In this document: piece after piece, positions 1 to 7,189 of the stretch
Position numbering within the stretch: the stretch's first letter is position 1
Layout of the letters: each line of letters opens with the position of its first letter
Assembly: GCF_026413145.1 (NCBI RefSeq)
Contig: NZ_JAOVYZ010000014.1
Coordinates: 1 to 38,008 of the forward strand
DNA length: 38,008 bases
DNA from: Limosilactobacillus kribbianus
GTDB lineage: Bacteria > Bacillota > Bacilli > Lactobacillales > Lactobacillaceae
Reading direction: 5' to 3'
Notes under the pieces: generated by a model
Databases searched by the model: none
Told to the model about the DNA's origin: nothing
What the model saw: the letters and a program-made list of their open reading frames with translations, nothing else
Program-made: the position numbers and the translations under genes

Positions 1-122
1 TCAAATCAATTGGTATCTGAATTCCCGGCCACTTAAATGTCTTAACTGGCGCACACCAATCGAGATCTTCCTGCTTAATTTACGTCATTAAATTCGTTCA
101 AGTTATTTCTTGCAATCTGCCA
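1..122 (+). mobile_element. 3' end of an IS30-family insertion sequence (cut by window edge)
   Basis: The first 91 bases encode the C-terminal tail of an IS30-type transposase. The following roughly 30 bases, up to about 122, have the look of a right terminal inverted repeat (ttcaagttatttcttgcaat and onward), as I remember it from lactobacillar IS30 elements. The left end and the target duplication lie outside the window, so the boundary at about 122 is an estimate. The element sits just beyond the lacI-family terminator, in a non-coding gap, so it interrupts nothing visible here. Confidence 0.5.
2..91 (+). CDS. IS30-family transposase, C-terminal fragment (partial at left edge)
   Basis: An open frame enters from the left edge and ends at a TAA at 89-91. 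Its 29 residues contain LNSRPLKCLNWRTPIEIF, which matches the conserved end of IS30 transposases (Asn-x-Arg-Pro-x-Lys-x-Leu, then Trp/Tyr-x-Thr-Pro-x-Glu-hydrophobic-Phe). This segment lies after the last acidic residue of the DDE catalytic core, so none of the catalytic residues are visible. The call rests on this short motif alone. Whether the full transposase is intact cannot be judged. Confidence 0.6.
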   Translation, partial: QINWYLNSRPLKCLNWRTPIEIFLLNLRH

Positions 123-173
123 AGTTCATTATATTCGTTCCCGCAAATGTTGCAAGGCCTTTCATTTTGATCA

Positions 174-206
174 AATAAAAAACTGCCCAGCATAATGTGG
201 ACAGTT
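174..206 (-). terminator. Terminator of the LacI-family gene
   Basis: On the minus strand, just after the stop of the regulator gene, an imperfect stem pairs AACTGTCCA with TGGGCAGTT around a short loop. A run of T follows (TTTTTTATTT). This is a standard intrinsic terminator layout. It separates the regulator from the IS30 end. Confidence 0.7.
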
Positions 207-218
207 TCGCTTGGTTTA

Positions 219-1235
219 TTATTCTTTGCGCATAACAGATTCACGGACAATCAGTGACGGCTTGCTACCGATCACCCGCTTGGCCTGGGGCGTCTCACCA
301 TCAATCAGGTCTTTGAGCGTCAGGACGCCGTTGCGGGAAATTTCCATGATTGGCTTACGAATCGTCGTGATCCGCGGGTGGTAGAACTTGGAGTAGGTGT
401 TGTCATCAAAGCCCATAAAGGAGATTTGACTGGGAACGTCATAGCCGTAGTCGTAGCAAGCACGAATCGCCCCCATCGCCATATCATCGTTTTCGGCAAA
501 GACGCTGGTGGGCAGGTCACCGGTGTTTAAGATTTTCTTCATTGCTTGGTAGCCGGAGGTCAGACTGTAATTTCCCTCCACCAGCCATTCCGCCGGCAAG
601 GTGATCCCGTTCTTTTCTAAAACGTCTTGAAAGGCCTGGGTCCGCAGATTGGTTGAGGCAAAACCCTTCCGCCCAGAAATCAAGGCAATCTTGCGGTGAC
701 CCATCCGCAGCATGTAGTTGATTGCGTTGGCCGTCCCCAGGTAGTCATCCGAATAGTAATTATACAGGTCGGTGCGCTCAATCTGCCGGTTTAAGATCAC
801 CAACGGCTTCCCGGTCGCCGCCAGCTGGTCAATGTACTCGTCGTCGGAAGCTGACTGGCTTAACACCAGTGCACCATCAAAGCGGAAATTAATGCTTTGG
901 TGGGACCGGCGCAAGTTGGCAAAACTATCCACCGCAATCTCGTAGCCCTTCGGCAAAAACTCCTTGATCTGGTGAAGAACCGCGGACATAAAACTCGGCG
1001 ATGTCCCATCCGACATATCAGTAAAGTAAACTGCAATGATAAAGGATTTCTTCTCAACCAGAGCCTTGGCATTCAGATTCGGCGAATAGTTCATCTGCTC
1101 CGCCAATTTTCTGATCTTCTTTTTAGTCTCTTCTTTTACCAACGGGCTATCATTTAAGGCCCGTGAGACCGTCGTATGTGAGACATTTGCCTTCTTGGCA
1201 ATTGTCTTAATCGTTACTTTAGCGCTCCCATTCAT
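219..1235 (-). CDS. LacI/GalR-family transcriptional regulator
   Basis: This 338-residue protein has the classic LacI layout. An N-terminal helix-turn-helix and hinge helix (about residues 8-60, with IKTIAKKANVSHTTVSRALN) is followed by a periplasmic-binding-protein-like effector domain. I chose the ATG at 1235 because GGGGGAG lies just upstream at good spacing. A frame extension to 1286 would run through the promoter -10 box. LacI members usually repress sugar uptake and catabolism genes. No transport or sugar-enzyme gene is next to it, so its effector and targets are unknown. It is monocistronic, with its own promoter (1267-1296) and terminator (174-206). A palindrome at 1341-1355 could be a control site. 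The family assignment is firm. Confidence 0.93.
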   Translation of the reverse strand: MNGSAKVTIKTIAKKANVSHTTVSRALNDSPLVKEETKKKIRKLAEQMNYSPNLNAKALVEKKSFIIAVYFTDMSDGTSPSFMSAVLHQIKEFLPKGYEIAVDSFANLRRSHQSINFRFDGALVLSQSASDDEYIDQLAATGKPLVILNRQIERTDLYNYYSDDYLGTANAINYMLRMGHRKIALISGRKGFASTNLRTQAFQDVLEKNGITLPAEWLVEGNYSLTSGYQAMKKILNTGDLPTSVFAENDDMAMGAIRACYDYGYDVPSQISFMGFDDNTYSKFYHPRITTIRKPIMEISRNGVLTLKDLIDGETPQAKRVIGSKPSLIVRESVMRKE

Positions 1236-1266
1236 TCTTTTCTCCCCCGTAAATAGAATTGTGCTT

Positions 1267-1296
1267 ATCATATTATGAAATGACACGGGTTGTCAA
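1267..1296 (-). promoter_or_regulatory. Sigma-A promoter of the LacI-family gene
   Basis: On the minus strand TTGACA (1291-1296) is followed after 18 bases by TATGAT (1267-1272), a near-consensus vegetative promoter. It lies about 30 bases upstream of the chosen ATG, which gives a short 5' leader carrying the Shine-Dalgarno sequence. Confidence 0.75.
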
Positions 1297-1340
1297 TTAA
1301 TACGGCTATAATTACGGAGAAAACATTACAGGCACGGGAT

Positions 1341-1355
1341 AGTGAACGTGTTCAT
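1341..1355. promoter_or_regulatory. Palindromic operator candidate (cre-like or LacI-family site)
   Basis: The plus strand reads AGTGAACGTGTTCAT. The arms TGAAC and GTTCA are perfect inverted repeats around a two-base centre. Read on the minus strand it fits the CcpA cre consensus (WTGNAANCGNWNNCW) with one mismatch. It lies about 45 bases upstream of the -35 box of the lacI-family promoter. Autoregulation by the adjacent regulator or control by CcpA are both possible. Binding is inference. Confidence 0.4.
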
Positions 1356-1445
1356 TGTTAGTCGTCCAACGAATTCCTACCATCTTCCTACCAACTAGAT
1401 TTTATGGCTTTATTTTTGTGATTCGTTGAGGATTAACTCAATAGT

Positions 1446-1483
1446 TTAAAAATAAAAAGAACCCCTGCCAAGCAAGGGTTCTC
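1446..1483 (-). terminator. Terminator of rplS
   Basis: About ten bases after the rplS stop, the minus strand forms AGAACCC...GGGTTCT followed by TTTTTATTTTT. This is a strong intrinsic terminator closing the ribosomal protein L19 transcript. Confidence 0.88.
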
Positions 1484-1493
1484 ATGGTAGAGA

Positions 1494-1859
1494 TTACTTT
1501 TCGTTGTCGCGACGACGTTCAGCAATCCGGGTAGCCTTACCAGTACGTGCCCGAAGGTAGTACAGCTTAGCACGACGAACCCGACCATGACGGAGAACGT
1601 CGATCTTTTCAACCCGTGGTGAGTGCAGTGGGAAAGTCCGTTCAACACCGACACCGTTACTGATCTTCCGAACAGTGTAGGTAGCGCTGATACCAGCACC
1701 GTGGCGCTTGATAACGACACCTTCGAACATCTGGATACGTTCACGCGTACCTTCAACGATCTTGGCGTGAACCCGAACAGTATCACCGGCACGGAATTCC
1801 GGGATATCATCACGTAATTGACTTGCAGTAATCTTTTCGATCAACTTGTTTTGACGCAT
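1494..1859 (-). CDS. rplS: Ribosomal protein L19 (bL19)
   Basis: The product is a basic 121-residue protein with the L19 sequence ([20 protein letters not shown], then [20 protein letters not shown] and an Arg/Lys-rich tail). bL19 sits at the 30S-50S interface of the ribosome. I chose the ATG at 1859 because AAAGGAAAG lies about eight bases upstream. The frame runs ten residues further to an ATG at 1889, but that codon lies inside a leader hairpin and has no ribosome-binding site. In most Firmicutes rplS directly follows trmD. Here a permease gene lies between them, and rplS has its own promoter, leader and terminator. Confidence 0.97.
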   Translation of the reverse strand: MRQNKLIEKITASQLRDDIPEFRAGDTVRVHAKIVEGTRERIQMFEGVVIKRHGAGISATYTVRKISNGVGVERTFPLHSPRVEKIDVLRHGRVRRAKLYYLRARTGKATRIAERRRDNEK

Positions 1860-1936
1860 TGTAATTTCTTTCCTTTCGCCGACATTCATGTCCCCGCTGG
1901 GGCAGCGGAATACCGTTATTGATGGCTAAACAGCCA
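1860..1936 (-). promoter_or_regulatory. Structured 5' leader of rplS (candidate L19 leader)
   Basis: From the predicted transcription start near 1936 to the rplS ATG, the RNA can form three consecutive hairpins: GGCU-GUUU-AGCC (1924-1935), CCGCUG-CCC-CAGCGG (1894-1908) and GACA-UGAA-UGUC (1881-1892). The Shine-Dalgarno follows. An L19 leader is a known cis-acting class in Firmicutes and is thought to serve autogenous control by L19. Assigning this leader to that class is inference, because I could not run a covariance model. Confidence 0.5.
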
Positions 1937-1942
1937 ATAACT

Positions 1943-1971
1943 ACTATACTAGCTTTTACTCTTTGATGCAA
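1943..1971 (-). promoter_or_regulatory. Promoter of rplS
   Basis: On the minus strand TTGCAT (1966-1971) and TATAGT (1943-1948) are separated by exactly 17 bases. The promoter starts immediately after the stop codon of the upstream permease gene, so rplS can be transcribed independently of trmD. Confidence 0.75.
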
Positions 1972-1974
1972 GGC

Positions 1975-3408
1975 CTATTTTTGGTGTTCCTGGTTAATGA
2001 TCGAATGACGCAGTCCGTAGGCAAAGTAAATGATCAGCCCGATCGCAAACCAGCCCACCATCAGGATCTTGGCATCGATATTCAGTCCCCAGAAGATGAC
2101 AGCCGAAAAGATGGCCGAAACTGCTGGCAGGACCGGGTACCACGGCATCTTGAACTGGGCCTCCGGTAGGTCTTTCCCCTCCCGCGGTCGCAGGGCGTAA
2201 ATCCCGAGCGAAACAAAGATGAAGGCCACCAGGGTCCCCGCCGAGACCAGCGTTGCCAGGAAGGTAAAGGGAAAGACCGAGCCGAGGATCATTGCCAAAA
2301 AGGTGATCAGCCAGAGGGCATGGCTCGGCACGTGCTGGTCGTTAATTACCCCCAAGGTTTTCGGCAGGAGGCCATCCCGACCGAAGGCATAGATCAGCCG
2401 GGACGAGGCCAAGAGGATGGCGATTAGGGCCGAGAAGATCCCAATGATCGCCACCACTGACAGTAGGTTGGCCGTCAGGTAGTGACCAGAGTGGCGCAGC
2501 GCCCAGGCCGCCGGTTCGGCGTTATTGGCGTAACGGCTGTACTTAAACATCCCCACCAGTACCAGGGAGACGGCAATAAAGAAGCCGGTCCCCAACACCA
2601 AAGTGCCGATCAGGCCCCGCGGCATCGTCTTCTGTGGGTTGCGCGTTTCAGCAGTGTTGGCCGCAATCGCGTCGAAACCGACGTAGGCGATGAAGATCTG
2701 GGCGGTCCCGGCGAGAATCCCCTGCCAGCCGCCAAAGGTCGTTCCCGGCCGGTGCGGCGGGATAAACGGTACGTAGTTTTTCGCCTGAATCTCCGTTGCC
2801 CCAACGACGATAAACATCAGAATTACCAAGAGCTTGATCGCCACAATCGTATTTTCGATCCGGCTGACCTGGTGCAGCCCCTGCGAAATTAAGATTCCGA
2901 CCACCAGGATCGCCAGGGCAGCCAGGATATCAACGTAGGAACCGTGGGCGGGATCAAAGCCGCCAGTTAGGGCCTTGGGCAATCGAATTCCCAGACTACC
3001 TAAAAAGCCCTGCATGTAGGCCGACCAACCCGAGGCAACGAAGGCCACCGAGATGAAGTATTCGGCCAATAGTGCCCAGCCGGCGATCCAGCCAAAGAAT
3101 TCGCCGAAGAGGACGTTGATCCAGGAGAATGCCGAGCCGGCAAAAGGCAGCACCGACGAGGTTTCGGCATAGGCCAGGGCTGATAACCCCGCCCCGATCG
3201 CCGCAACGATAAAGGCCAATGGGACGGCCGGGCCAGTATGTTCGGCGGCAACGATTCCCGGCAGAGTGAAGATGGCGGTCCCGACCACCATCCCGGTTCC
3301 CAGGCCGATCAGGTCAATCGTTCGCAGACTCGGCGTCAGTTTGGAATCCTTGGCCATGTAGACGTTGGGATCCTGTTTCCATAGTAAGCGTTCTAATAAC
3401 TTTTTCAT
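1975..3408 (-). CDS. APC-superfamily amino acid permease (YfnA/cationic amino acid transporter type)
   Basis: This 477-residue integral membrane protein has about twelve hydrophobic segments. The first carries the APC hallmark GLGTGMVVGTAIFTLPG (about residues 35-52). After a basic N-terminus (KLTPSLRTIDLIGLG) the pattern matches YfnA-like members of the cationic amino acid transporter branch of the APC superfamily. The substrate cannot be read from sequence. I chose the ATG at 3408, with GGTGAG upstream, rather than an earlier in-frame codon inside the trmD 3' end. It begins 10 bases after the trmD stop and is probably cotranscribed with rimM-trmD. Its place inside the otherwise conserved rpsP-rimM-trmD-rplS cluster is unusual. 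Confidence 0.9.
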   Translation of the reverse strand: MKKLLERLLWKQDPNVYMAKDSKLTPSLRTIDLIGLGTGMVVGTAIFTLPGIVAAEHTGPAVPLAFIVAAIGAGLSALAYAETSSVLPFAGSAFSWINVLFGEFFGWIAGWALLAEYFISVAFVASGWSAYMQGFLGSLGIRLPKALTGGFDPAHGSYVDILAALAILVVGILISQGLHQVSRIENTIVAIKLLVILMFIVVGATEIQAKNYVPFIPPHRPGTTFGGWQGILAGTAQIFIAYVGFDAIAANTAETRNPQKTMPRGLIGTLVLGTGFFIAVSLVLVGMFKYSRYANNAEPAAWALRHSGHYLTANLLSVVAIIGIFSALIAILLASSRLIYAFGRDGLLPKTLGVINDQHVPSHALWLITFLAMILGSVFPFTFLATLVSAGTLVAFIFVSLGIYALRPREGKDLPEAQFKMPWYPVLPAVSAIFSAVIFWGLNIDAKILMVGWFAIGLIIYFAYGLRHSIINQEHQK

Positions 3409-3418
3409 TGGCTCACCA

Positions 3419-4177
3419 CTAATCCGGCACATCCGGGTCCTCTTCGAGCTTGATGTCTTCTAACATCAGCTCCTGCTCCCGGGTCAATTTGGCGGTCTCG
3501 AGGAGATCCGGACGCCGGTGGAGGGTCCGCCGCAGCGATTCCTTCATCCGCCATTCACGAATTTTCTGGTGGTTACCGCTGGTCAAAACCTCAGGAACCT
3601 TCATCCTCCGAAAGTCTGCCGGCCGTGTGTACTGGGGGTATTCCAGCAGACCGTTGCTAAAGGAATCGCCCATCGGAGAGGACTGGTTGCCCAATACACC
3701 GGGAACGAAGCGAACGGTGGCGTCGATCATCACCATCGCTGCCAGCTCCCCGCCGGTCAGAACGTAATCCCCCAGGGAGGCCTCATCGGTAACCAGGTGG
3801 CGAATTCGTTCGTCATAGCCTTCGTAATGGCCGCAAATGAAGGTCAGGTGATCCTCCATCGCCAGTTCTTGGGCATAGTCCTGATCAAAGCGCCGTCCGG
3901 CCGGATCCATCAGAATCACCCGGCCCTTTGGATAGGTGTCCTTGGTCTCCTCTTGAACGGCCGCCATGGCATCAAAAATTGGTTGGGGCTGGAGAAGCAT
4001 CCCGGCACCGCCGCCAAATGGCGCATCGTCGACGTGGTTGTGCCTATCCGTCGTGTACTTGCGGAAATCCGTTACCTGGATGTCCAGGAAGCCGCTATCC
4101 TGGGCCCGGCCCACGATCGACTCCCCGAGGGTTGCCTGAAACATGTCCGGGAACAAACTTAAAATATCAATTCGCAC
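3419..4177 (-). CDS. trmD: tRNA (guanine-37-N1)-methyltransferase TrmD
   Basis: TrmD uses S-adenosylmethionine to methylate N1 of G37 next to the anticodon, which prevents +1 frameshifting. The 252-residue protein has the SPOUT-knot hallmarks: PFGGGAGM (53-60), [13 protein letters not shown] (113-125), YVLTGGELA (138-146) and the catalytic Asp in SSPMGDSF (about 171). Its length is normal. It starts with GTG at 4177, overlapping the rimM TAG by one base (TAGTG), with AAGGA upstream inside the rimM end. This points to translational coupling. Confidence 0.98.
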   Translation of the reverse strand: MRIDILSLFPDMFQATLGESIVGRAQDSGFLDIQVTDFRKYTTDRHNHVDDAPFGGGAGMLLQPQPIFDAMAAVQEETKDTYPKGRVILMDPAGRRFDQDYAQELAMEDHLTFICGHYEGYDERIRHLVTDEASLGDYVLTGGELAAMVMIDATVRFVPGVLGNQSSPMGDSFSNGLLEYPQYTRPADFRRMKVPEVLTSGNHQKIREWRMKESLRRTLHRRPDLLETAKLTREQELMLEDIKLEEDPDVPD

Positions 4178-4686
4178 TATTCTAGTCCTTCCATTAATTC
4201 CACGATGACCTCGCCGTTCTCGAGGTCGACCGTCTTGACAACATCATCAATCACCGGTAGCAAAAGGTCCTGCTTGCCGTTTCGCTTGACCACCCAGACA
4301 TCATTGGCCCCGGGGGACAGGATCTCCTTGATCGTGCCGAGCTCTTTTCCCTCAACCGTTTTGACCTTTAGGCCGATGATCTGGTGATAATAGTACTGAC
4401 CGTCCTCTAAGGGCTGCTGATCGGCCGCGCTCACCAGCAGCTCGCGATTACGAAAGCCCTGGACATCGTTGATATTGTCATAATCCTTGAATTTGACCAG
4501 GATGAAGCCCTTGTGTGGACGGGCACTCTCCACCGTCAGAGCCAGTGGTTCACCGGCGGCCTGCTGCAGGTAGAGGGTCTCGCCAGCAGCAAAACGTTCC
4601 TCCACAAAATCGGTGGTCGCCATCACGCGGACCTCGCCGCGGATGCCGTGCGTATTGACAATCTTGCCAACATTATAAAATTCCAT
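4177..4686 (-). CDS. rimM: Ribosome maturation factor RimM
   Basis: RimM assists assembly of the 30S head and binds S19. The 169-residue protein has an N-terminal RimM beta-barrel (about 5-85, starting [18 protein letters not shown]) and a C-terminal PRC-barrel (about 95-165, with [18 protein letters not shown]). A perfect AGGAGG precedes the ATG. It overlaps trmD by one base. A terminator lies between it and khpA upstream, so it depends on readthrough or an unseen promoter. Confidence 0.97.
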   Translation of the reverse strand: MEFYNVGKIVNTHGIRGEVRVMATTDFVEERFAAGETLYLQQAAGEPLALTVESARPHKGFILVKFKDYDNINDVQGFRNRELLVSAADQQPLEDGQYYYHQIIGLKVKTVEGKELGTIKEILSPGANDVWVVKRNGKQDLLLPVIDDVVKTVDLENGEVIVELMEGLE

Positions 4687-4697
4687 ATTTTCCTCCT

Positions 4698-4736
4698 AAA
4701 AAGGCAAAAACTCCCACAGGTAAGTGTGGGAGTTTT
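4698..4736 (-). terminator. Terminator or attenuator between khpA and rimM
   Basis: On the minus strand AACTCCCACA pairs perfectly with TGTGGGAGTT over a six-base loop, followed by TTTTTGCCTTTTT. It starts within a few bases of the khpA stop and ends at the rimM Shine-Dalgarno. The T-runs on both sides make it potentially bidirectional, although no gene converges on it. Confidence 0.85.
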
Positions 4737-4740
4737 TTAT

Positions 4741-5001
4741 TTAATGGCGATGATCATTGATCAGCAACCGGACTTTTTTAGAGTTCGACCGTCGAGAACG
4801 CGCGCCCTCAACGACCGTCCGTAGCGCTTCCGCCACATGTCCCTGTCGGCCAATCAATCGGCCAACATCAGCCGGGGCAACGTCAACTGTATACTGTCTG
4901 AAGCGGCTGCTCTCAGACTCAGTAATCGACAGCGCCTCCGGATGCTTCAAAAGCGGGGTTACCAAACTACGAATCAATGCCTCTATATCAGTCTCAGCCA
5001 T
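4741..5001 (-). CDS. khpA: KH-domain RNA-binding protein KhpA (YlqC)
   Basis: This small 86-residue protein is a single KH domain with the nucleic-acid-binding loop GRQG in GRLIGRQGHVAEALRTVVE (about 48-66). KhpA partners with KhpB (Jag) in Gram-positive bacteria and affects cell elongation and division through RNA binding. It lies 12 bases after rpsP, the usual position, and shares its transcript. B. subtilis has ylqD next in line; that gene is absent here. Confidence 0.95.
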   Translation of the reverse strand: MAETDIEALIRSLVTPLLKHPEALSITESESSRFRQYTVDVAPADVGRLIGRQGHVAEALRTVVEGARSRRSNSKKVRLLINDHRH

Positions 5002-5013
5002 GACCAGTCATCA

Positions 5014-5292
5014 CTACTTCTTTGCGGCGTACTTAGCTTCGTGGAACTTCTTCATAACGCCGGCCTTTTGCAGCATGTTACGAACAGTGTCAGAAGGTTG
5101 TGCACCCTTTTGCAGCCAATCCATAACGGCGTCTTCGTCGAACTTAACTTCCTTTGGAGTAGTTAATGGGTTGTAAGTACCTAATGCAGTGATGAAACGA
5201 CCATCACGTGGGGAACGTGAGTCAGCGACAACAATCCGGTAGAAAGGACGCTTCTTGGAACCCATGCGCTTTAAACGAATTTTAACGGACAT
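5014..5292 (-). CDS. rpsP: Ribosomal protein S16 (bS16)
   Basis: The 92-residue protein begins [20 protein letters not shown] and has the S16 core [13 protein letters not shown]. bS16 is an early-binding 30S assembly protein. I chose the ATG at 5292 because GGAGGTG lies seven bases upstream. A GTG three codons earlier would overlap that ribosome-binding site. It is the first gene of the rpsP-khpA transcript and has a strong promoter. Confidence 0.98.
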   Translation of the reverse strand: MSVKIRLKRMGSKKRPFYRIVVADSRSPRDGRFITALGTYNPLTTPKEVKFDEDAVMDWLQKGAQPSDTVRNMLQKAGVMKKFHEAKYAAKK

Positions 5293-5327
5293 TCTTTGCA
5301 CCTCCCTGATTTCTTTTAACAGATAAT

Positions 5328-5356
5328 AATATACCAGTCTTCAAATAGAATGTAAA
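5328..5356 (-). promoter_or_regulatory. Promoter of rpsP-khpA
   Basis: On the minus strand TTTACA (5351-5356) and TATATT (5328-5333) are 17 bases apart, and TGG in front of the -10 box makes it an extended -10 promoter. It lies between the ffh stop and rpsP. No terminator is visible after ffh, so readthrough from ffh is also possible. Confidence 0.75.
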
Positions 5357-5391
5357 GTAGTTTTTCTTGACAGTCGCAAATTTTCTTCAAA

Positions 5392-6837
5392 TTAATGCTT
5401 CTTACGCAACTTGCGGAGTTTCTTGATCCGCTTTTGCTTGTCCTTCTTCATCTTGCGGGCCATCCGGTTCATCGCCATCTGCCCCATCTTGCCACCCGGC
5501 ATCTGGCCGCCGAAGAGGTTCTGCATGCCGTTCATGTTCCCGTTGGTGACCTGCTTCATCATCTTGCGCATTTGATTGAATTGCTTGATCATCCGGTTAA
5601 CCTCGACGATCGGCCGACCGGAACCGGCGGCCAAACGACGACGACGACTCGGATTCATCAGGTCGGGGTTCTCCCGCTCCTCAGGCGTCATCGAGAGGAC
5701 GATTGCGCGGATGTGGGCAAATTGCTTCGGATCCAGGTTGATGTTCTTCAAAGCTGGATTATTGGCCATCCCCGGCATCATCTTGAGGACGTTCTCCAGC
5801 GGCCCCATCTTCGTGACCTGATCCATCTGGGCGAGGAAGTCGTTGTAGTCAAACGTGTTTTCCCGCATCTTGTCCATCGTTTCCTGGGCCTGTTCCTCAT
5901 CGAAGTTCTTCTGGGCCTTCTCAATCAGGGTCATCATGTCCCCCATGCCGAGAATCCGCGAAGCCATCCGGTCGGGGTGGAAGACGTCTAAGTCCTCCAT
6001 CTTTTCTCCTTCACCGACGAACTTAATCGGCTTGCCGGTGACGGCCCGGATTGACATGGCGGCCCCACCACGGGTATCTCCATCGAGCTTGGTCAGAACT
6101 ACCCCGGTGATGTTGAGCTTGTCGTCAAAGCCTTGGGCGGTGTTGACGGCGTTCTGCCCGGTCATGGCATCGATGACCAACAGGATTTCGTCTGGGTGAA
6201 CCAGTTCCTTGATGTTGGCCAGCTCGTCCATCAATTGCTCGTCAATCTGGAGCCGCCCGGCCGTATCGATGATCACGTAGTCGTTGTGGTTTTGCTTGGC
6301 AACCTCCATCCCCTCGCGGACAATCTCCACGGGATCAACATCGGTCCCCTTTTCAAAGACCGGCACGTCGATCTGCTTGGCAACCTGCTGCAGCTGGGTG
6401 ATGGCAGCCGGCCGGTAAACGTCGGCCGCAATGAACAGCGGGCGAGCGTGTTCCTCATTCTTTAATCGCAGGGCCAGCTTGCCGGCCGTCGTGGTCTTCC
6501 CGGCCCCCTGGAGCCCGACCATCATGATAACGGTTGGGATGTGGGCGGCCTTGTTCAGCGGCACGGCCTCTTCACCCATCAGCTGGGTCAATTGGTCGTT
6601 CACGATCTTGACGATTTGCTGGGCCGGGTTTAAGCCCTTTAAGACCTCGGCCCCGGCGGCCTCTTCCCGGACCTTCTTGACAAAGTCCTTAACCACCTTG
6701 AAGTTAACGTCGGCTTCCAAGAGGGCCAGGCGGATTTCCCGCATCGTCTCCCGCAGATCGGCCTCGGTCACCTTGGGCTTGCGCCGTAATTTTTCCATCG
6801 CCTTTTGCAGGCGCTCTGTTAATCCTTCAAATGCCAT
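5392..6837 (-). CDS. ffh: Signal recognition particle protein Ffh
   Basis: Ffh binds 4.5S RNA and hydrophobic signal sequences and delivers translating ribosomes to FtsY at the membrane. The 481-residue protein has the N domain (1-95), the SRP GTPase G domain with GLQGAGKTT (108-116), DTAGR (about 190) and TKLDGD (about 250), and a Met-rich M domain (from about 300) with NPSRRRRLAAGSGR for RNA binding. It ends in a very basic tail. It begins directly after the ylxM stop, and the five genes rnc-smc-ftsY-ylxM-ffh probably form one operon. Confidence 0.98.
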   Translation of the reverse strand: MAFEGLTERLQKAMEKLRRKPKVTEADLRETMREIRLALLEADVNFKVVKDFVKKVREEAAGAEVLKGLNPAQQIVKIVNDQLTQLMGEEAVPLNKAAHIPTVIMMVGLQGAGKTTTAGKLALRLKNEEHARPLFIAADVYRPAAITQLQQVAKQIDVPVFEKGTDVDPVEIVREGMEVAKQNHNDYVIIDTAGRLQIDEQLMDELANIKELVHPDEILLVIDAMTGQNAVNTAQGFDDKLNITGVVLTKLDGDTRGGAAMSIRAVTGKPIKFVGEGEKMEDLDVFHPDRMASRILGMGDMMTLIEKAQKNFDEEQAQETMDKMRENTFDYNDFLAQMDQVTKMGPLENVLKMMPGMANNPALKNINLDPKQFAHIRAIVLSMTPEERENPDLMNPSRRRRLAAGSGRPIVEVNRMIKQFNQMRKMMKQVTNGNMNGMQNLFGGQMPGGKMGQMAMNRMARKMKKDKQKRIKKLRKLRKKH

Positions 6838-7179
6838 TTATTCTTCCTCCAAGCTTTCCAGGTGGCCAACTAATTCGTTTAAGTGCTGGTCATCCGGATA
6901 GTGTGCACGTACATACTGTTGAATCTCATCGGCCTGCTTGTTGCGGGCCACGAATTCCGCGTAGAGGTGAAGCTTTTGTTCATACCCCTCCAGAATGTTT
7001 TCGGTCCGCTTGATGTTGTCGTAGACCGCCTGGCGACTGACGTTGAAGTTTTCAGCGATTTCGCCCAGTGAGTAATCATTGCCGTAGTAGAGGTCCATGT
7101 ACTCGTTTTGCTTCTTTGTCAGCAGCGGCTGGTAAAACTCAAACAGTGAATTGATTCGGTAGTTTTTCTCGATTTCCAT
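6838..7179 (-). CDS. ylxM: YlxM/p13-like helix-turn-helix protein
   Basis: This 113-residue protein matches the UPF0122 YlxM family, which is always linked to ffh and ftsY. It resembles sigma region 4, with an HTH in [20 protein letters not shown] (about 54-73). In streptococci YlxM is reported to modulate SRP GTPase activity rather than act as a regulator. I chose the ATG at 7179, with GTAGGTG upstream; a TTG just before it is less likely. It starts ten bases after ftsY ends and abuts ffh. Confidence 0.95.
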   Translation of the reverse strand: MEIEKNYRINSLFEFYQPLLTKKQNEYMDLYYGNDYSLGEIAENFNVSRQAVYDNIKRTENILEGYEQKLHLYAEFVARNKQADEIQQYVRAHYPDDQHLNELVGHLESLEEE

Positions 7180-7189
7180 CAAATTTCAC

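Noticed and set aside
1-79. Minus-strand open stretch at the left edge (K-Q-E-D-L-D-W...)
   Set aside because: It lacks a start codon and a ribosome-binding site. The plus strand gives a recognisable IS30 transposase tail over the same bases.
1345-1352. GAAC-GT-GTTC upstream of the LacI-family gene as a second LexA box
   Set aside because: The half-sites are two bases apart; a LexA box needs four. A cre or LacI-type site fits better.
1916-1940. Terminator for the permease gene (TTATT...GGCT/AGCC AATAA stem)
   Set aside because: It has no T-run, overlaps the rplS transcription start and has a three-base bulge. The inner part is better seen as the first leader hairpin.
3518-4162. Plus-strand open frame of 214 codons inside trmD
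   Set aside because: It is antisense to a complete TrmD with all knot motifs, so it is a shadow frame.
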